A DNA stretch of 64,000 bases. Source: Devosia sp. SD17-2 (lineage in GTDB: Bacteria; Pseudomonadota; Alphaproteobacteria; Rhizobiales; Devosiaceae). Position numbers and translations under genes: made by a program. Location of the stretch: contig NZ_CP104002.1 of the NCBI RefSeq assembly GCF_029201565.1, positions 3,613,001 to 3,677,000 on the forward strand, in the 5' to 3' direction. Shown here piece by piece: positions 16,365-26,176 of the stretch (the first letter of the stretch is position 1; each line of letters opens with the position of its first letter). The notes under the pieces are model-generated. The model made no database searches, was not told the DNA's origin, and saw only the letters and a list, made by a program, of their open reading frames with translations.

Positions 16365-16979
16365 GTGTTCGATCTAACTTTTCCACAGGTCCTGTCGCGC
16401 CTGATCGCTGCGACCCTCGTGCTGAGTGTTCTCGGCCTGTCGTTTGCCGGCGCCGCGCGCCTGCTCGGCGACAAGGGTGTCGGCTATGAGGGCAAGCTGA
16501 AGCCAAATCCCATTCTTCATGTCGACCTCTTCGCCATCGTCACGAGCGTGTTCGGCCGCGTTGGCTGGATCAAGCCGCTGCGCATCGACACCGCCGAAAG
16601 CCTCGGTGGCCGGTGGGCTTCGGCGCTCGCCGCGCTTGCAGCGGCCCTCGTGACACTGATGCTGAGCAAGCTCACCGTCGTGCTCCTGCCCCTCGTAGCC
16701 AGCTACTGGCCGGCGAGCAGCGCTGGTTTCGTCGACTGGACCATTCGCGAAATCCCGCAGATCGCAGCCTGGACCCTCGCGATCAACCTTGTTCCGTTGC
16801 CTCCGCTGCTTGGCGGATATGTGCTGCAGGGCGTGTCGCCGGAGGCGCACCGCTGGCTGGTGAGGCGCCATTTCTGGGTCACCGTCGCAATCACCGCGCT
16901 GGTCGTCGTCTTCCACAAAAGCCTGCCGCTGACGCCGTTCAACTGGCTGGCGACGCTGTTCATGACTGGTGCCTTGTGA
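16365..16979 (+). CDS. Site-2-protease-like membrane protein lacking catalytic residues
   Basis: A 204-residue polytopic membrane protein (GTG start after AGGAAAGG). NPILHVD, GWIKPLRID and NLVPLPPLLGG align by eye with the M50 motifs NPxxHxDP, GWAKPVPV and NLLPIPPLDGG. The place of the zinc-binding HExxH reads LSFAG, and the aspartate of PPLDGG is leucine. It should therefore be proteolytically inactive. It overlaps the next gene by 4 bp. A scaffold or chaperone role in the PQQ system is inferred. Confidence 0.62.
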   Translation: MFDLTFPQVLSRLIAATLVLSVLGLSFAGAARLLGDKGVGYEGKLKPNPILHVDLFAIVTSVFGRVGWIKPLRIDTAESLGGRWASALAALAAALVTLMLSKLTVVLLPLVASYWPASSAGFVDWTIREIPQIAAWTLAINLVPLPPLLGGYVLQGVSPEAHRWLVRRHFWVTVAITALVVVFHKSLPLTPFNWLATLFMTGAL

Positions 16980-18355
16980 CGGGTATTGGAGACACCTACG
17001 CCTCGATCCTCGCCCCGCTGGGGGTGGTGAGCCGGCGAAGACGCGTTCGGAATGTCGTTCACGCGGTGCTCGCTGGTGCGGTCACCGGGCTTGGCGCTTA
17101 TCTCGTCGTGCAGATCGCTGCGCGCATGGGCACCGTCATCGACCCCACAATTCCAGTCGTGGCCGTTGCCGGCGCGACGATCGCCGGTGCGCTATTGGTG
17201 ACCGAGATCCTGCGCCCGACGCCGCTGGCGGAAGCCTTCCGGCTGGACCGGGCCGGCGGGCTCGAAGAGGGTTTTGGGACCGCCGTCGAGCTGGCTCGTG
17301 CCTCAGCGCCCGTTGATACGCCTGTGGTCGCCAAATTCATCCGCTCGGTTGAAGCGCGTCTCGGCGGGCTCCCCGAGACCCGGGTCGTCCCTGTTTTTAC
17401 AAAGGGGTTCTGGGTGGGCCTCGTGCTGCTGGCCCTGCTGGCTGTCGCCACAATCTATGTCCGGCAAATGCCTCAGCCGATGACCGCTGAAACTTTGGCC
17501 GGCGAGCAGGACGCGGCCGCGCTCGAGACGATCGAAAGCGTCACCGAAATGCTGGCGACGGATGCCGAGCTTCGCGAGAACCCCCTGCTTGAAGCGATTG
17601 CACAGACGCTCGCCGACAAGGTCGCGGAAGCCGCCGGCGCCCCGCTCGATGAGCGACTGGCGCGCGAGGTCAACGATCTCCTCGACCAGGCTGCCGCCAG
17701 CTATGGTGAAGATGCACCCAGCTGGCTCGGTTCGACCGAGGGATCACGACTGCTCGAATTGGACGAAGCCCTCGCCGAAATGGATCCGGCCGACGCTCCT
17801 GGCGCGCAACCACCGCTGGAACTGGCCGTCGACCCCTATTACGTGCCGCCGGAAGAGCGCTTTTCCTCGCCTCCAGGAGAGTTCAGCACCGCGCCAGAGG
17901 CCGGTGAAGGAAGCGATGAGACTGGGCTGACCGCGGTCGACCCCGAAGCGTCGGGGAATCTTGAAGGCCTGACCCTTGGGCAGAGCCCGCAGGCGATGAC
18001 GGAAGAGGAAATCAAGGCCATCGGCGCCACCCCGGTTGGGGCGGCACTCGACTCCGGCCGCGGCGTTTCCCACGCAGCGGGCCTTGGTGAAGAAGATTTC
18101 CGCGCAGATGATGAGTTTGCTCGCCTCGGCTTTGAGCCAACCGAAGACATGTTGATCAGTGCCGAGCCGCAGCCGGATGGCGCGCGCATTCGCATCGAGA
18201 TCGTGCCGGATGCCAATGTGACCAATGTCGCCGGGCAAGCCAACAGCATTGGCGGACAGAGCGGGACGGGTTCCACCGAGCCGGTCGACCGCGAATTTAT
18301 CCCTGTCTCCGCGCGCAGTATCGCCGCGCGCTACTTTGAACGGACCGCACAATGA
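16976..18355 (+). CDS. Membrane protein with acidic periplasmic/cytoplasmic domain, DUF4175-like region
   Basis: A 459-residue protein starting at a GTG that overlaps the previous stop. Two membrane helices (about residues 30-70) and a third (about 140-160) are followed by a long acidic, proline-rich and poorly structured C-terminal part. The arrangement resembles the membrane component found with Bat/Mox-type vWA proteins. I recognise no catalytic motif. Its end overlaps the vWA gene by 4 bp, implying a joint complex. Confidence 0.6.
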   Translation: MTGIGDTYASILAPLGVVSRRRRVRNVVHAVLAGAVTGLGAYLVVQIAARMGTVIDPTIPVVAVAGATIAGALLVTEILRPTPLAEAFRLDRAGGLEEGFGTAVELARASAPVDTPVVAKFIRSVEARLGGLPETRVVPVFTKGFWVGLVLLALLAVATIYVRQMPQPMTAETLAGEQDAAALETIESVTEMLATDAELRENPLLEAIAQTLADKVAEAAGAPLDERLAREVNDLLDQAAASYGEDAPSWLGSTEGSRLLELDEALAEMDPADAPGAQPPLELAVDPYYVPPEERFSSPPGEFSTAPEAGEGSDETGLTAVDPEASGNLEGLTLGQSPQAMTEEEIKAIGATPVGAALDSGRGVSHAAGLGEEDFRADDEFARLGFEPTEDMLISAEPQPDGARIRIEIVPDANVTNVAGQANSIGGQSGTGSTEPVDREFIPVSARSIAARYFERTAQ

Positions 18356-21300
18356 TGGGTTTTGCGGCACCGCTTTTCGGACTTCTGGTCCTCGCGGCCG
18401 GATATGTCTGGTTCCTGCACAGCCGACGTGAATATCGGCAGGTCGTGCCCAGCCTCGCCATCTGGCAGCAATTGCGCAACAACGCCGGCTTTAAACGCAA
18501 AGCACGGTTGGTGCCGCCCATTACGCTGGCGCTGGTGTTGCAGCTGATCGCCGTTGCGCTGCTCGCCGCCGCCCTGACCGCGCCCTTCTGGGGTCGCCAG
18601 GATGTTACCGATCACCTCGTGGTGGTTGTCGACACCAGCGCGACCAGAGGCAATGCTGACGCGCAGACGCTCCAACTTGCCGACGCACTAGCAGAAATGA
18701 CGGCCGATTTCACCGGTCGTGGCGGGCCGACGCCAAAGACCCTTACGGTCATCACAGGCGGACCGCTCCCCCATTATATCGCCGCCCGCTGGTCCTGGCA
18801 GGATGAGCGGCTGCACCATGCGCTGACCGACCTGAAGCCGACGGATGGGGCAACGGACTGGGCCGAAACGACGCGCCTGATCGAGGCAACGCTCGGGAGC
18901 AAGGAGAGCACCGAGGTCCTGACGATCGGCTCGCGTGGCCAAATGGAGCCGCTGGCCGAAAACTGGCCGGAGCTCACCTTTGCCTACCGCTCCCTAGCTG
19001 CCGCTCCGGCGGGCCCAAAGGTCATCGCAAATCTCACGCTCACCGATGCGGACAAGAACCTCTGGACACTCGAGGGCGAAGCGATTGGCGATGCAGCCAC
19101 CACCGAAACGCTCTTTGTCCACTATGCGACCGCCGCCGAACGCACCCCGCTCGACTGGGCCAAGCGCGAGATCAAGCTCGGCACGTCGGGTCGTGCAAAA
19201 ATCTCTGTGCCGCTCGAGTTCCCGGGACCTGGTATCGTCACCGTTTCGCTCGGCACCGAGGCGACCCAGGAACCGCTGCGGTTTATCGCCGACGCAGCGC
19301 CGCAGACCCTTGATGTCCTCTATATCGGGGAGCGCGATCAGCTCCTGCTCAAGGCGCTCAACGCCGTTGGTGGCACCCAGATCTTTCGTGACACTGCCTC
19401 CGCTGGTGATGGCAGCGATTATGGCCTGATCGTTGTCGACGGCGCACGCGACACCTCCGCACTCCGGGGCAATGTTGTCAGCATCGAAGCCGATGGTCCT
19501 GCGCTCGCAGATGTCGATCCCGATTTCTGGGTCAGCGACCATCCGATGACGCGGGACATTGACTGGTCTTCCCTGACCATAAGCGCGGGCTCGGGCCTTA
19601 CCACCGCACCCGACGATGTCGTGCTTCTCGCGGCAAACGGCGTCGCGCTGATGACAGCGGCGACCACCGAGCATGGGCGCAAGGTGCGCCTCGGGTTTGA
19701 CCCGGCGGCCTCGAACTGGCCGGAGCTCTATGCATTCCCGGTCTTTGTCTCCAATCTCATCGATTGGATGGGGGTTCAGCCCGGTGGACCTCTGGCACCG
19801 AATTGCTTGGCGGGGCGCCCGTGCGAGATCGACGCGCGCCTGATCGGCCAGCCGCTCAAAAGTCTCGACACTGCTGATGCAGGCGCAGAGGTCGTCCCGG
19901 ACGGAGCCTATGTTCCGCTGCGCGCCGGACTGTTCCAGATCGGATCGGGCGCAGACGCAAGGCTGATCGCCGTCAACGCACCGCACAACGACGACGAAAC
20001 AGCTGAAGCCGAGGCCCAGCCCTATCCAAAGCTGCCCTATGGTCTTGCGCCCTGGCTGATTGGTCTGGCGCTTGCGGTCCTGGCCGTGGAAGCCATCATT
20101 ACCGCCCGGCGCAAGGGCCGCCTGCCGCAGATTTCGCTGTTGCGCGTGGCGACGCTCGCACTGCTCATCGCTGCGGCGCTCAACCTGCCCCTGCCGTGGT
20201 ACCAGAACAGCAATGGGCTGGCGGCCATCTCGGCGGACGACGGGATCGCCCTGGGCCGTGACAGCAACAGTATCGCGATTGGCCCAGGGACCAGCGTGCT
20301 TGCGGGTGCGGACGGGATTGGATCCGCGACTGGTGCCGCACGGATACCCTACCTTGGCGTCAGCTATGATCTCGCTGCGGCGATGATCCCGCCGGATCGG
20401 CAGGCACATGTCGTTCTATCGGGCGATGCCCAGCGCGATGTTGGGCTGGAACGCACGGCAGCGGGCGGACGGACGATGGTGCACCATCTGCCTCTCGTGA
20501 CGCCGGGCGCGGATGAAGTCTATGTCCAGCGCCTCGACATGCCGCATCTCATTCTGCCGGGTGAACCCCTTACCCTCACGGCATTGGTCGAGAGCACGGC
20601 AGAGCGATCCGTCGAGATCGAACTGCTTGTCGATGGCGAGGTCATTGCCAGCCAGGATCAGGCGCTGACAGCCGGTAGCAATCGGATCGAGACTGTGTTG
20701 CCGGGCCTCGAGAACGCGGAAGCCCTCATTGAGCTGCGCGTTGTCCATGATGACGCCTATCCGCAGAACAATGTGGCCGGCCGCATCGTCAGCGCCTCCC
20801 CGGCGCGCCCCATTGCCGTGGTCGCCGCCGATCCCGTGCATGGCGAGGCTTTCACCCAGCTTCTGTCGGACCAGGGGCTGGAAGCCAGCCTGCTGACGCC
20901 GGGCAAGTTGCCGTTTTACGCGGAAGACTGGCTGGGCTACGGCGGCATCGTCCTGCTCAATACGCCGGCGCTCTCGCTGACGACGTCCCAGCAGGTGCTG
21001 ATCGAGCAACTGGTCGCCGAACACGGCATGGGCCTTGTCATGCTGGGCGGCGCCAACAGCTTTGGTCCCGGCGGCTATTTCGGCACGCCACTCGAAGCCC
21101 TCTCGCCGCTGTCGAGCCGCGTCCCCCAGGACGCGCCTGAAGTGGCCATGGTTTTCGTGCTCGACCGGTCCGGCTCGATGCAACAGGCCGTTGGGCAGGC
21201 CAACCGTCTCGACGTTGCCAAGATGGCGACCGTGTCGGCGACCGAGTTGCTCAATCCGCAGAGCCGGGTCGGCATCATCGTGTTTGACGCGGAGGCACGC

Positions 21301-22533
21301 ACCGTGCTTCCGATGACCCGTCTCGCCGACGCACCCGGAGCCGTGGAAGCGTCGCTGAGCGGGTTCGATCCCGGCGGCGGCACCGACATTCTGCCGGGCC
21401 TCAAGGAAGCGATTGAACTGCTGCGCACCATTGACGCGCAGGCAAAGCATGTCGTCGTGATGACGGACGGGCTCAGCCAGCCGACGGACTATACGCAGGT
21501 GGTCGGGGAACTGCGGGAGCTTGGCGCAACCGTATCGGCCGTCGCCATCGGCCAGGGCGCGGACTCTGCGGCGGCACGGGAGATCGCGGCGCTCGGCGGC
21601 GGTGCGGCACATGTCTCGTCGGATTTTGCCGCCTTGCCGTCGATCCTGTCTCAGGAGGCCATGCTGTTGAGTTCTCCGGTCGAGGAGGGCACGACCCAGC
21701 CCGTCTGGACCCGACCGGCTGCCAACTACCTCTCCGCCCTGCCCCGCCAGCTGCCGCCGCTTTTCGGCTTTGTCGGAACGACGGCAAAGGACGACGCCCA
21801 GCTCTTCGTCACGGCGCTCGACAGCAAGGAACGCGACATGCCGATCCTCGCCTCCTGGCGCTATGGCAATGGTCAGGTGCTGGCCCTCGCCACGGATGCG
21901 ACAGGGACATGGGGTGAGGCCTGGCAGCGATTGCCCGAGTATGGCGCGCTCTGGAAGGACATCCTGACCCAGTTCCAGCCGATCACCCCGCGTCCTGGCG
22001 AAACGCTCGACCTCGCAAGCAACGGGGACTATCTGACCCTTGGCGTGAGCGCGCTGGATGACGACGGGCTGCCGCTTGGCGGACAGGTCCTTACCGCGAC
22101 GATCACCCATCCGGATGGCGGCACCACCGCGATCACCCTCGCCGAAGCAAAGCCCGGCCACTATGAAGGTCGCATGATGCTCGGCGCAACCGGACGCTAT
22201 GAGATCGCGCTCGGGGACGCTGAGGACGAGGCTGCGCTGCGGGCCGTTCACTATCACTCGTATAGCCCGCTTTATGACTTCTCCCGCGTTGGTGGCGCTG
22301 CTGCCCTGGCGGCCGCAACCGGTGGCGGGGAAATCTCAGCCGACGCCGCGTCCGCTCTGGCTTCGCGCGTCGAATTCGCCTGGGAGCGCAACTGGCCGGT
22401 GTGGTGCCTCATCGCTTTTGCGCTCTTCCTCCTCGAATTGACACTCCGCTATCGCGGCTTCTCATCCCGCCGACCTGCGACAGCCTCGGTCAGCGCCCCC
22501 AATGGCCTGCGCCCAGAAGGAACTATCCGATGA
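18352..22533 (+). CDS. Giant BatA/vWA membrane protein, 1393 aa
   Basis: It begins with a BatA-type N-terminus (two membrane helices, with the AVPSLAIWQQL-like region between them) and a degenerate vWA domain whose MIDAS reads DTSAT (residues about 83-260). Two more helices lie near 565-620. The second half has a glutamine-amidotransferase-like domain (LGGANSFGPGGY, about 820-920), an intact vWA domain with DRSGS at 938-942, and a C-terminal helix near 1350. It looks like two Bat/Mox-type proteins joined head to tail. With the adjacent MoxR and DUF58 genes it matches the mxaRSACKL maturation set, which is thought to load the metal into methanol dehydrogenase. Confidence 0.8.
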   Translation: MMGFAAPLFGLLVLAAGYVWFLHSRREYRQVVPSLAIWQQLRNNAGFKRKARLVPPITLALVLQLIAVALLAAALTAPFWGRQDVTDHLVVVVDTSATRGNADAQTLQLADALAEMTADFTGRGGPTPKTLTVITGGPLPHYIAARWSWQDERLHHALTDLKPTDGATDWAETTRLIEATLGSKESTEVLTIGSRGQMEPLAENWPELTFAYRSLAAAPAGPKVIANLTLTDADKNLWTLEGEAIGDAATTETLFVHYATAAERTPLDWAKREIKLGTSGRAKISVPLEFPGPGIVTVSLGTEATQEPLRFIADAAPQTLDVLYIGERDQLLLKALNAVGGTQIFRDTASAGDGSDYGLIVVDGARDTSALRGNVVSIEADGPALADVDPDFWVSDHPMTRDIDWSSLTISAGSGLTTAPDDVVLLAANGVALMTAATTEHGRKVRLGFDPAASNWPELYAFPVFVSNLIDWMGVQPGGPLAPNCLAGRPCEIDARLIGQPLKSLDTADAGAEVVPDGAYVPLRAGLFQIGSGADARLIAVNAPHNDDETAEAEAQPYPKLPYGLAPWLIGLALAVLAVEAIITARRKGRLPQISLLRVATLALLIAAALNLPLPWYQNSNGLAAISADDGIALGRDSNSIAIGPGTSVLAGADGIGSATGAARIPYLGVSYDLAAAMIPPDRQAHVVLSGDAQRDVGLERTAAGGRTMVHHLPLVTPGADEVYVQRLDMPHLILPGEPLTLTALVESTAERSVEIELLVDGEVIASQDQALTAGSNRIETVLPGLENAEALIELRVVHDDAYPQNNVAGRIVSASPARPIAVVAADPVHGEAFTQLLSDQGLEASLLTPGKLPFYAEDWLGYGGIVLLNTPALSLTTSQQVLIEQLVAEHGMGLVMLGGANSFGPGGYFGTPLEALSPLSSRVPQDAPEVAMVFVLDRSGSMQQAVGQANRLDVAKMATVSATELLNPQSRVGIIVFDAEARTVLPMTRLADAPGAVEASLSGFDPGGGTDILPGLKEAIELLRTIDAQAKHVVVMTDGLSQPTDYTQVVGELRELGATVSAVAIGQGADSAAAREIAALGGGAAHVSSDFAALPSILSQEAMLLSSPVEEGTTQPVWTRPAANYLSALPRQLPPLFGFVGTTAKDDAQLFVTALDSKERDMPILASWRYGNGQVLALATDATGTWGEAWQRLPEYGALWKDILTQFQPITPRPGETLDLASNGDYLTLGVSALDDDGLPLGGQVLTATITHPDGGTTAITLAEAKPGHYEGRMMLGATGRYEIALGDAEDEAALRAVHYHSYSPLYDFSRVGGAAALAAATGGGEISADAASALASRVEFAWERNWPVWCLIAFALFLLELTLRYRGFSSRRPATASVSAPNGLRPEGTIR

Positions 22534-23540
22534 CAGCATCACAGCCGCAGCTTGACGCTGCAATTGCCGACCTCGACCGGTTGAGGGAGACGCTGAAGGC
22601 AGCGCGCACAGCCATTGGCAGTGCCGTCGTGGGTCAGGAGAGCGTCGTAGACCTCATGCTGATCGCACTGATGGCCGGCGGGCACGTGCTGCTCGAAGGC
22701 CCCCCGGGCGTTGGCAAGACGCTGCTGGTGCGTACGCTGGCGACCGTTGCCGGACTGAGCTTTGCCCGCGTGCAGTTTACACCTGACCTCATGCCGGCCG
22801 ACATCACCGGCGCATCGGTGCTGGTGCCCAATGCCGATGGACGCGCGCATCTTGAGTTCCGCAAGGGACCGATCTTCTCGCAGCTGTTGCTGGCCGACGA
22901 AATCAACCGCGCAACGCCCCGGACCCAGTCGGCGCTGCTCGAAGCCATGCAGGAAGGCACGATCTCGGCCGCCGGCACCACGATGGACCTGCCCAAGCCT
23001 TTCTTCGTGCTGGCGACGCAGAACCCGATCGAAATGGAAGGCACCTATACCCTTCCAGAGGCACAGATTGACCGGTTCCTGTTCCGCATCGACGTGGCCT
23101 ATCCGAACGAGGATGTGCTGACGCGCATTCTGACGGCCACTACCGGCGCTGAACAAGCCGTCGTCGCGCAGGCAATCACGCCCGAGGAACTGCTGACGCT
23201 TCAGCGGCACACCCGCACAGTTCCCACGGCGCTCACCCTGCAGCAGGCGATTGCCCGCTTCTGCATTGCGACCCAGCCCAAGGGCGCATCGGCCGACAAG
23301 GATGTGGCGAAATATGTCCGCTTCGGCGTCAGCCCGCGCGGCGCACAGGCCCTGACCGTTGCCGGCAAGGCCCACGCGCTTTTGTCCGGGCGCAACCATG
23401 TGTCCGTGGCCGACCTTCGCGCCGTGCTGCTGCCGGTGATGCGCCACCGCGTCCAGCTCAACTTCGAGGGTCGCGCGGCAAACGTCGATATTGATGCGCT
23501 GCTGCTGCGCGTCTTCGAACAGACCGTCGGAAAGCTCTGA
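22530..23540 (+). CDS. MoxR-family AAA+ ATPase
   Basis: A 336-residue MoxR ATPase with Walker A GPPGVGKT, Walker B LLADEINRATPRTQ, sensor 1 ATQNPIEMEGTYTLPEAQ, and a C-terminal lid. The start at 22530 overlaps the vWA gene stop by 4 bp. MoxR ATPases work with vWA proteins as chaperones. In methylotrophs the homologous gene is needed for active methanol dehydrogenase, so it probably acts on the PQQ dehydrogenases here. Confidence 0.9.
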   Translation: MTASQPQLDAAIADLDRLRETLKAARTAIGSAVVGQESVVDLMLIALMAGGHVLLEGPPGVGKTLLVRTLATVAGLSFARVQFTPDLMPADITGASVLVPNADGRAHLEFRKGPIFSQLLLADEINRATPRTQSALLEAMQEGTISAAGTTMDLPKPFFVLATQNPIEMEGTYTLPEAQIDRFLFRIDVAYPNEDVLTRILTATTGAEQAVVAQAITPEELLTLQRHTRTVPTALTLQQAIARFCIATQPKGASADKDVAKYVRFGVSPRGAQALTVAGKAHALLSGRNHVSVADLRAVLLPVMRHRVQLNFEGRAANVDIDALLLRVFEQTVGKL

Positions 23541-23541
23541 G

Positions 23542-24417
23542 ATGCGACCGCCCGCCCCTTTGCTCGAGCGCCTGTCCAGATCGAGGATGCTGCCCGCTTC
23601 CGCGCAGCCATCCGTCGGCATGGGCGAGCGGCTGTCCCGGCAAAAGGGCGCGGGCATGGAGTTTCTCGACTTTCGCCCCTATCAGGCCGGCGACGACACC
23701 CGCAATCTCGACCCTTATCTCTACGCCCGTACCGGCGAGTTCGTGGTGCGCGAATATGCCCGCAGCCAGCAGTTGCCGGTGACCATCGCGCTCGATCTCT
23801 CGGCCTCGATGGCGTCTGGAGACAACGGGAAATTCGAGCGCGCCAAGCTGATCGCGCAATTGTTCGGCTTCATCGCCCTTGCCAGTGGTGATCGCGTGCA
23901 GCTCGCAGTCACCGCCGACCACAAGACCCTGCTGTCGCCGCGCTGGCATGGCGCGGCCCGGGCAGACTATATGTTTGACTGGATCGACAAGCGCACGGCG
24001 GGCGAAGAGGGCGGCTTCATCGACATGCTGCGCGCCCTGCCCCAGCATCTGCCGCCGCGCGGCCTCGTCATCGCGGTCAGCGACTGGTGGGACGATGATG
24101 TGGGACCTGCGCTCAACATGCTGCGTGCGCGCGATCAGGAAGTGGTCGCCATACAGGTCCTCGGCCCGAATGAAATTGACCCTTCGAGCATGGATCAGGG
24201 TATCGTGACCCTTGAGGATGTTGAAACCGGCCAGGAGATTGAACTGTCCATTGATGCCCAATTGCTCGACCAGTACCGGTCCCTGTTCGCTGCGCGGCAG
24301 GATGAACTGCACGGACTGTTCACTGCCAAGCACTGGCATTTCCTCACGGTTTCCACCCAGGATGATCTTGACCAGCTTTTCACCCATACCCTTCGCGCCA
24401 AGGGAGTTCTGTCATGA
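23542..24417 (+). CDS. DUF58 protein (MxaS/BatB-linked type)
   Basis: A 291-residue DUF58 protein. Diagnostic segments are GMEFLDFRPYQAGDDTRNLD (residues about 40-60), the vWA-like DLSASM, and a C-terminal TAKHWHFLTVST region. It has no obvious membrane helix. DUF58 proteins are routinely encoded with MoxR ATPases and vWA proteins. MxaS is the equivalent in the methanol oxidation cluster. It starts one base after the MoxR stop and overlaps the ABC ATPase gene. Confidence 0.85.
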   Translation: MRPPAPLLERLSRSRMLPASAQPSVGMGERLSRQKGAGMEFLDFRPYQAGDDTRNLDPYLYARTGEFVVREYARSQQLPVTIALDLSASMASGDNGKFERAKLIAQLFGFIALASGDRVQLAVTADHKTLLSPRWHGAARADYMFDWIDKRTAGEEGGFIDMLRALPQHLPPRGLVIAVSDWWDDDVGPALNMLRARDQEVVAIQVLGPNEIDPSSMDQGIVTLEDVETGQEIELSIDAQLLDQYRSLFAARQDELHGLFTAKHWHFLTVSTQDDLDQLFTHTLRAKGVLS

Positions 24418-25376
24418 GTGACATCGCCAATCCGCCGGCAATTCTGGTCGATAGTGTTTCCAAGCGTTTCGGCCGCGTTCTGGCCCTCGACGGAGTGTCG
24501 CTGTCGGTGCCGCAGGGGCAGATGTTCGCCCTGCTTGGCCCGAACGGCGCGGGCAAGACCACGCTCATCGACATCCTCTGCACCATCCAGAAGCCGGATA
24601 GCGGCCGGGCAGAAGTGTCCGGGATAGACGTGGCCAAGAACCCGCTCAAAGTGCGGCATCAGCTTGGCGTCGTCTTCCAGGAGGCCACGCTAGACACTCG
24701 CCTGTCGGTCGAGGAAAATCTCGATTTCCATGGCCTCGTCTACCAGATGAGCCGCGCCGACCGGCGCAAACGCATCGACGAGATGCTGGCGCTGGTGGAA
24801 CTGACCGACTGGCGCGATGCGCTTGTGAAGACGCTGTCCGCGGGCATGCGCCGCCGTCTCGAGATCGCCCGCGGCCTGATGCATCGCCCGCGCATCCTCT
24901 TCCTCGACGAGCCGACGGTGGGCCTCGACGCCCAGTCGCGCGCCAAGATCTGGTCCTATCTCGAGACGCTTCGCGCCAGCGAGGACCTCACGGTCATCGT
25001 GACAACCCACTACATCGAAGAAGTGGACGCCTGCGACAGCATCTGCATCATCGACCATGGCAAAATCCTTGCGCATGGCACGCCCGAGGCGCTCAAGCAG
25101 GCACATGCTGCGCCGCTGCTGCGCGTCAGCCCGCGCACGCCGCAGGCGCATGCGGCCCTGATGGAGCGTTTCCCCGGCACCGTGCAGGCGGCAGACGGCC
25201 AGTTGGTGATCCGCTCGAACGACATCACCGTCGATGCCCTGCTCGAGGAATTCGGCAACCAGCTCCGGCATGTCACGGTTGACCAGCCCAGCCTTGAGAG
25301 TGTGTTCCTGACGCTGACCGGCCGCGACTTGCGCGAGGCGCGCGCCACGCCGGCCAAAAAGCGGGGACGCGGCTAA
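24414..25376 (+). CDS. ABC-2 type transporter ATPase of PQQ-dehydrogenase systems (PedA-like)
   Basis: A 320-residue ABC ATPase with Walker A GPNGAGKT, signature LSAGMRRRLEIARGL, Walker B ILFLDEPTVGLD and a DrrA-type C-terminal extension. ATPases of this sort occur with PQQ-dependent alcohol dehydrogenase loci, for example pedA1/pedC of Pseudomonas putida. Its permease partner is separated: the only ABC-2 permease nearby is at 28073, beyond a complete taurine-type importer. Confidence 0.84.
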   Translation: MSDIANPPAILVDSVSKRFGRVLALDGVSLSVPQGQMFALLGPNGAGKTTLIDILCTIQKPDSGRAEVSGIDVAKNPLKVRHQLGVVFQEATLDTRLSVEENLDFHGLVYQMSRADRRKRIDEMLALVELTDWRDALVKTLSAGMRRRLEIARGLMHRPRILFLDEPTVGLDAQSRAKIWSYLETLRASEDLTVIVTTHYIEEVDACDSICIIDHGKILAHGTPEALKQAHAAPLLRVSPRTPQAHAALMERFPGTVQAADGQLVIRSNDITVDALLEEFGNQLRHVTVDQPSLESVFLTLTGRDLREARATPAKKRGRG

Positions 25377-25377
25377 G

Positions 25378-26160
25378 ATGGCGGGCTTCGCACTCAAAGC
25401 GCGGGATGGTACGGAGCCGACCTGGCTCATTGCGCTGACGCGGCTGGGTTTTCTCGCCCTGCTGATCGTGCTGTGGTGGATTGCCTCCATCAATGTGGCA
25501 CGTAATCTCATCCCCTCGCCCATGGCGACGCTTGCTGCTGCCGGTGAACTGCTGGAACAGGGCCGCCTGCAGAAGGGACTACTGGAGTCCCTGACCATCT
25601 ATCTCTCCGGCTTTGGCCTTGCCATCGCCGTGGCCATTCCGCTGGGCGTGCTCATGGGCGCGTTTGGCCTCTTTGGCCGGACCATCGAAATTTTCGTCTA
25701 TGCCCTCTCTGCCACGCCGCGCGTCGCGTTCATCCCGCTGATCATCGTGCTGCTGGGGCTGGGGCTGCAGGCGAAGGTGTTCATCGTCTTCCTGGGCGCG
25801 GTCATGCCCATCCTGCTCAACACCTATGCCGGTGTTCGACAGGCCGATCCCGAGCTCATCGAAATGGGACGTTCGGTGGGTGCCGGGCGCCTGCGCATCT
25901 TTACCCGCATCGTGCTGCCGGGAGCCGTGCCCTATGTGATTACCGGCCTGCGGCTGGGCGCCACGATCGGGCTCATCAATACCGTGGTGGCAGAGCTCTA
26001 TACAGCCGTCGGCGGCCTCGGCGGGCTTCTCGCAATTTACGGCAATACGTTCCGAATGGCGGAATATTTCGTCATCGTTCTATCCCTCGCGGCCATCGGT
26101 GTTGTTGTCACCGAGACGCTGCGGTTCGTCGAATTGCGCCTCGCAAGATGGCGGCGCTAG
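25378..26160 (+). CDS. Taurine/nitrate-type ABC permease
   Basis: A 260-residue inner-membrane permease (SsuC/TauC group) with about six helices and the EAA motif near ELIEMGRSVGAGRLRIFTRI. It starts one base after the preceding ATPase stop, so translation is coupled. Its binding protein and ATPase follow directly. Substrate is unknown. Position suggests an alcohol-related or cofactor-related compound. Confidence 0.85.
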   Translation: MAGFALKARDGTEPTWLIALTRLGFLALLIVLWWIASINVARNLIPSPMATLAAAGELLEQGRLQKGLLESLTIYLSGFGLAIAVAIPLGVLMGAFGLFGRTIEIFVYALSATPRVAFIPLIIVLLGLGLQAKVFIVFLGAVMPILLNTYAGVRQADPELIEMGRSVGAGRLRIFTRIVLPGAVPYVITGLRLGATIGLINTVVAELYTAVGGLGGLLAIYGNTFRMAEYFVIVLSLAAIGVVVTETLRFVELRLARWRR

Positions 26161-26176
26161 TTTAGAGGAGACTGCT

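Noticed and set aside
22530..24417. MoxR, vWA and DUF58 genes as a defence or gliding system
   Set aside because: They overlap PQQ dehydrogenase-linked genes and match the mxaRS-type maturation context better.
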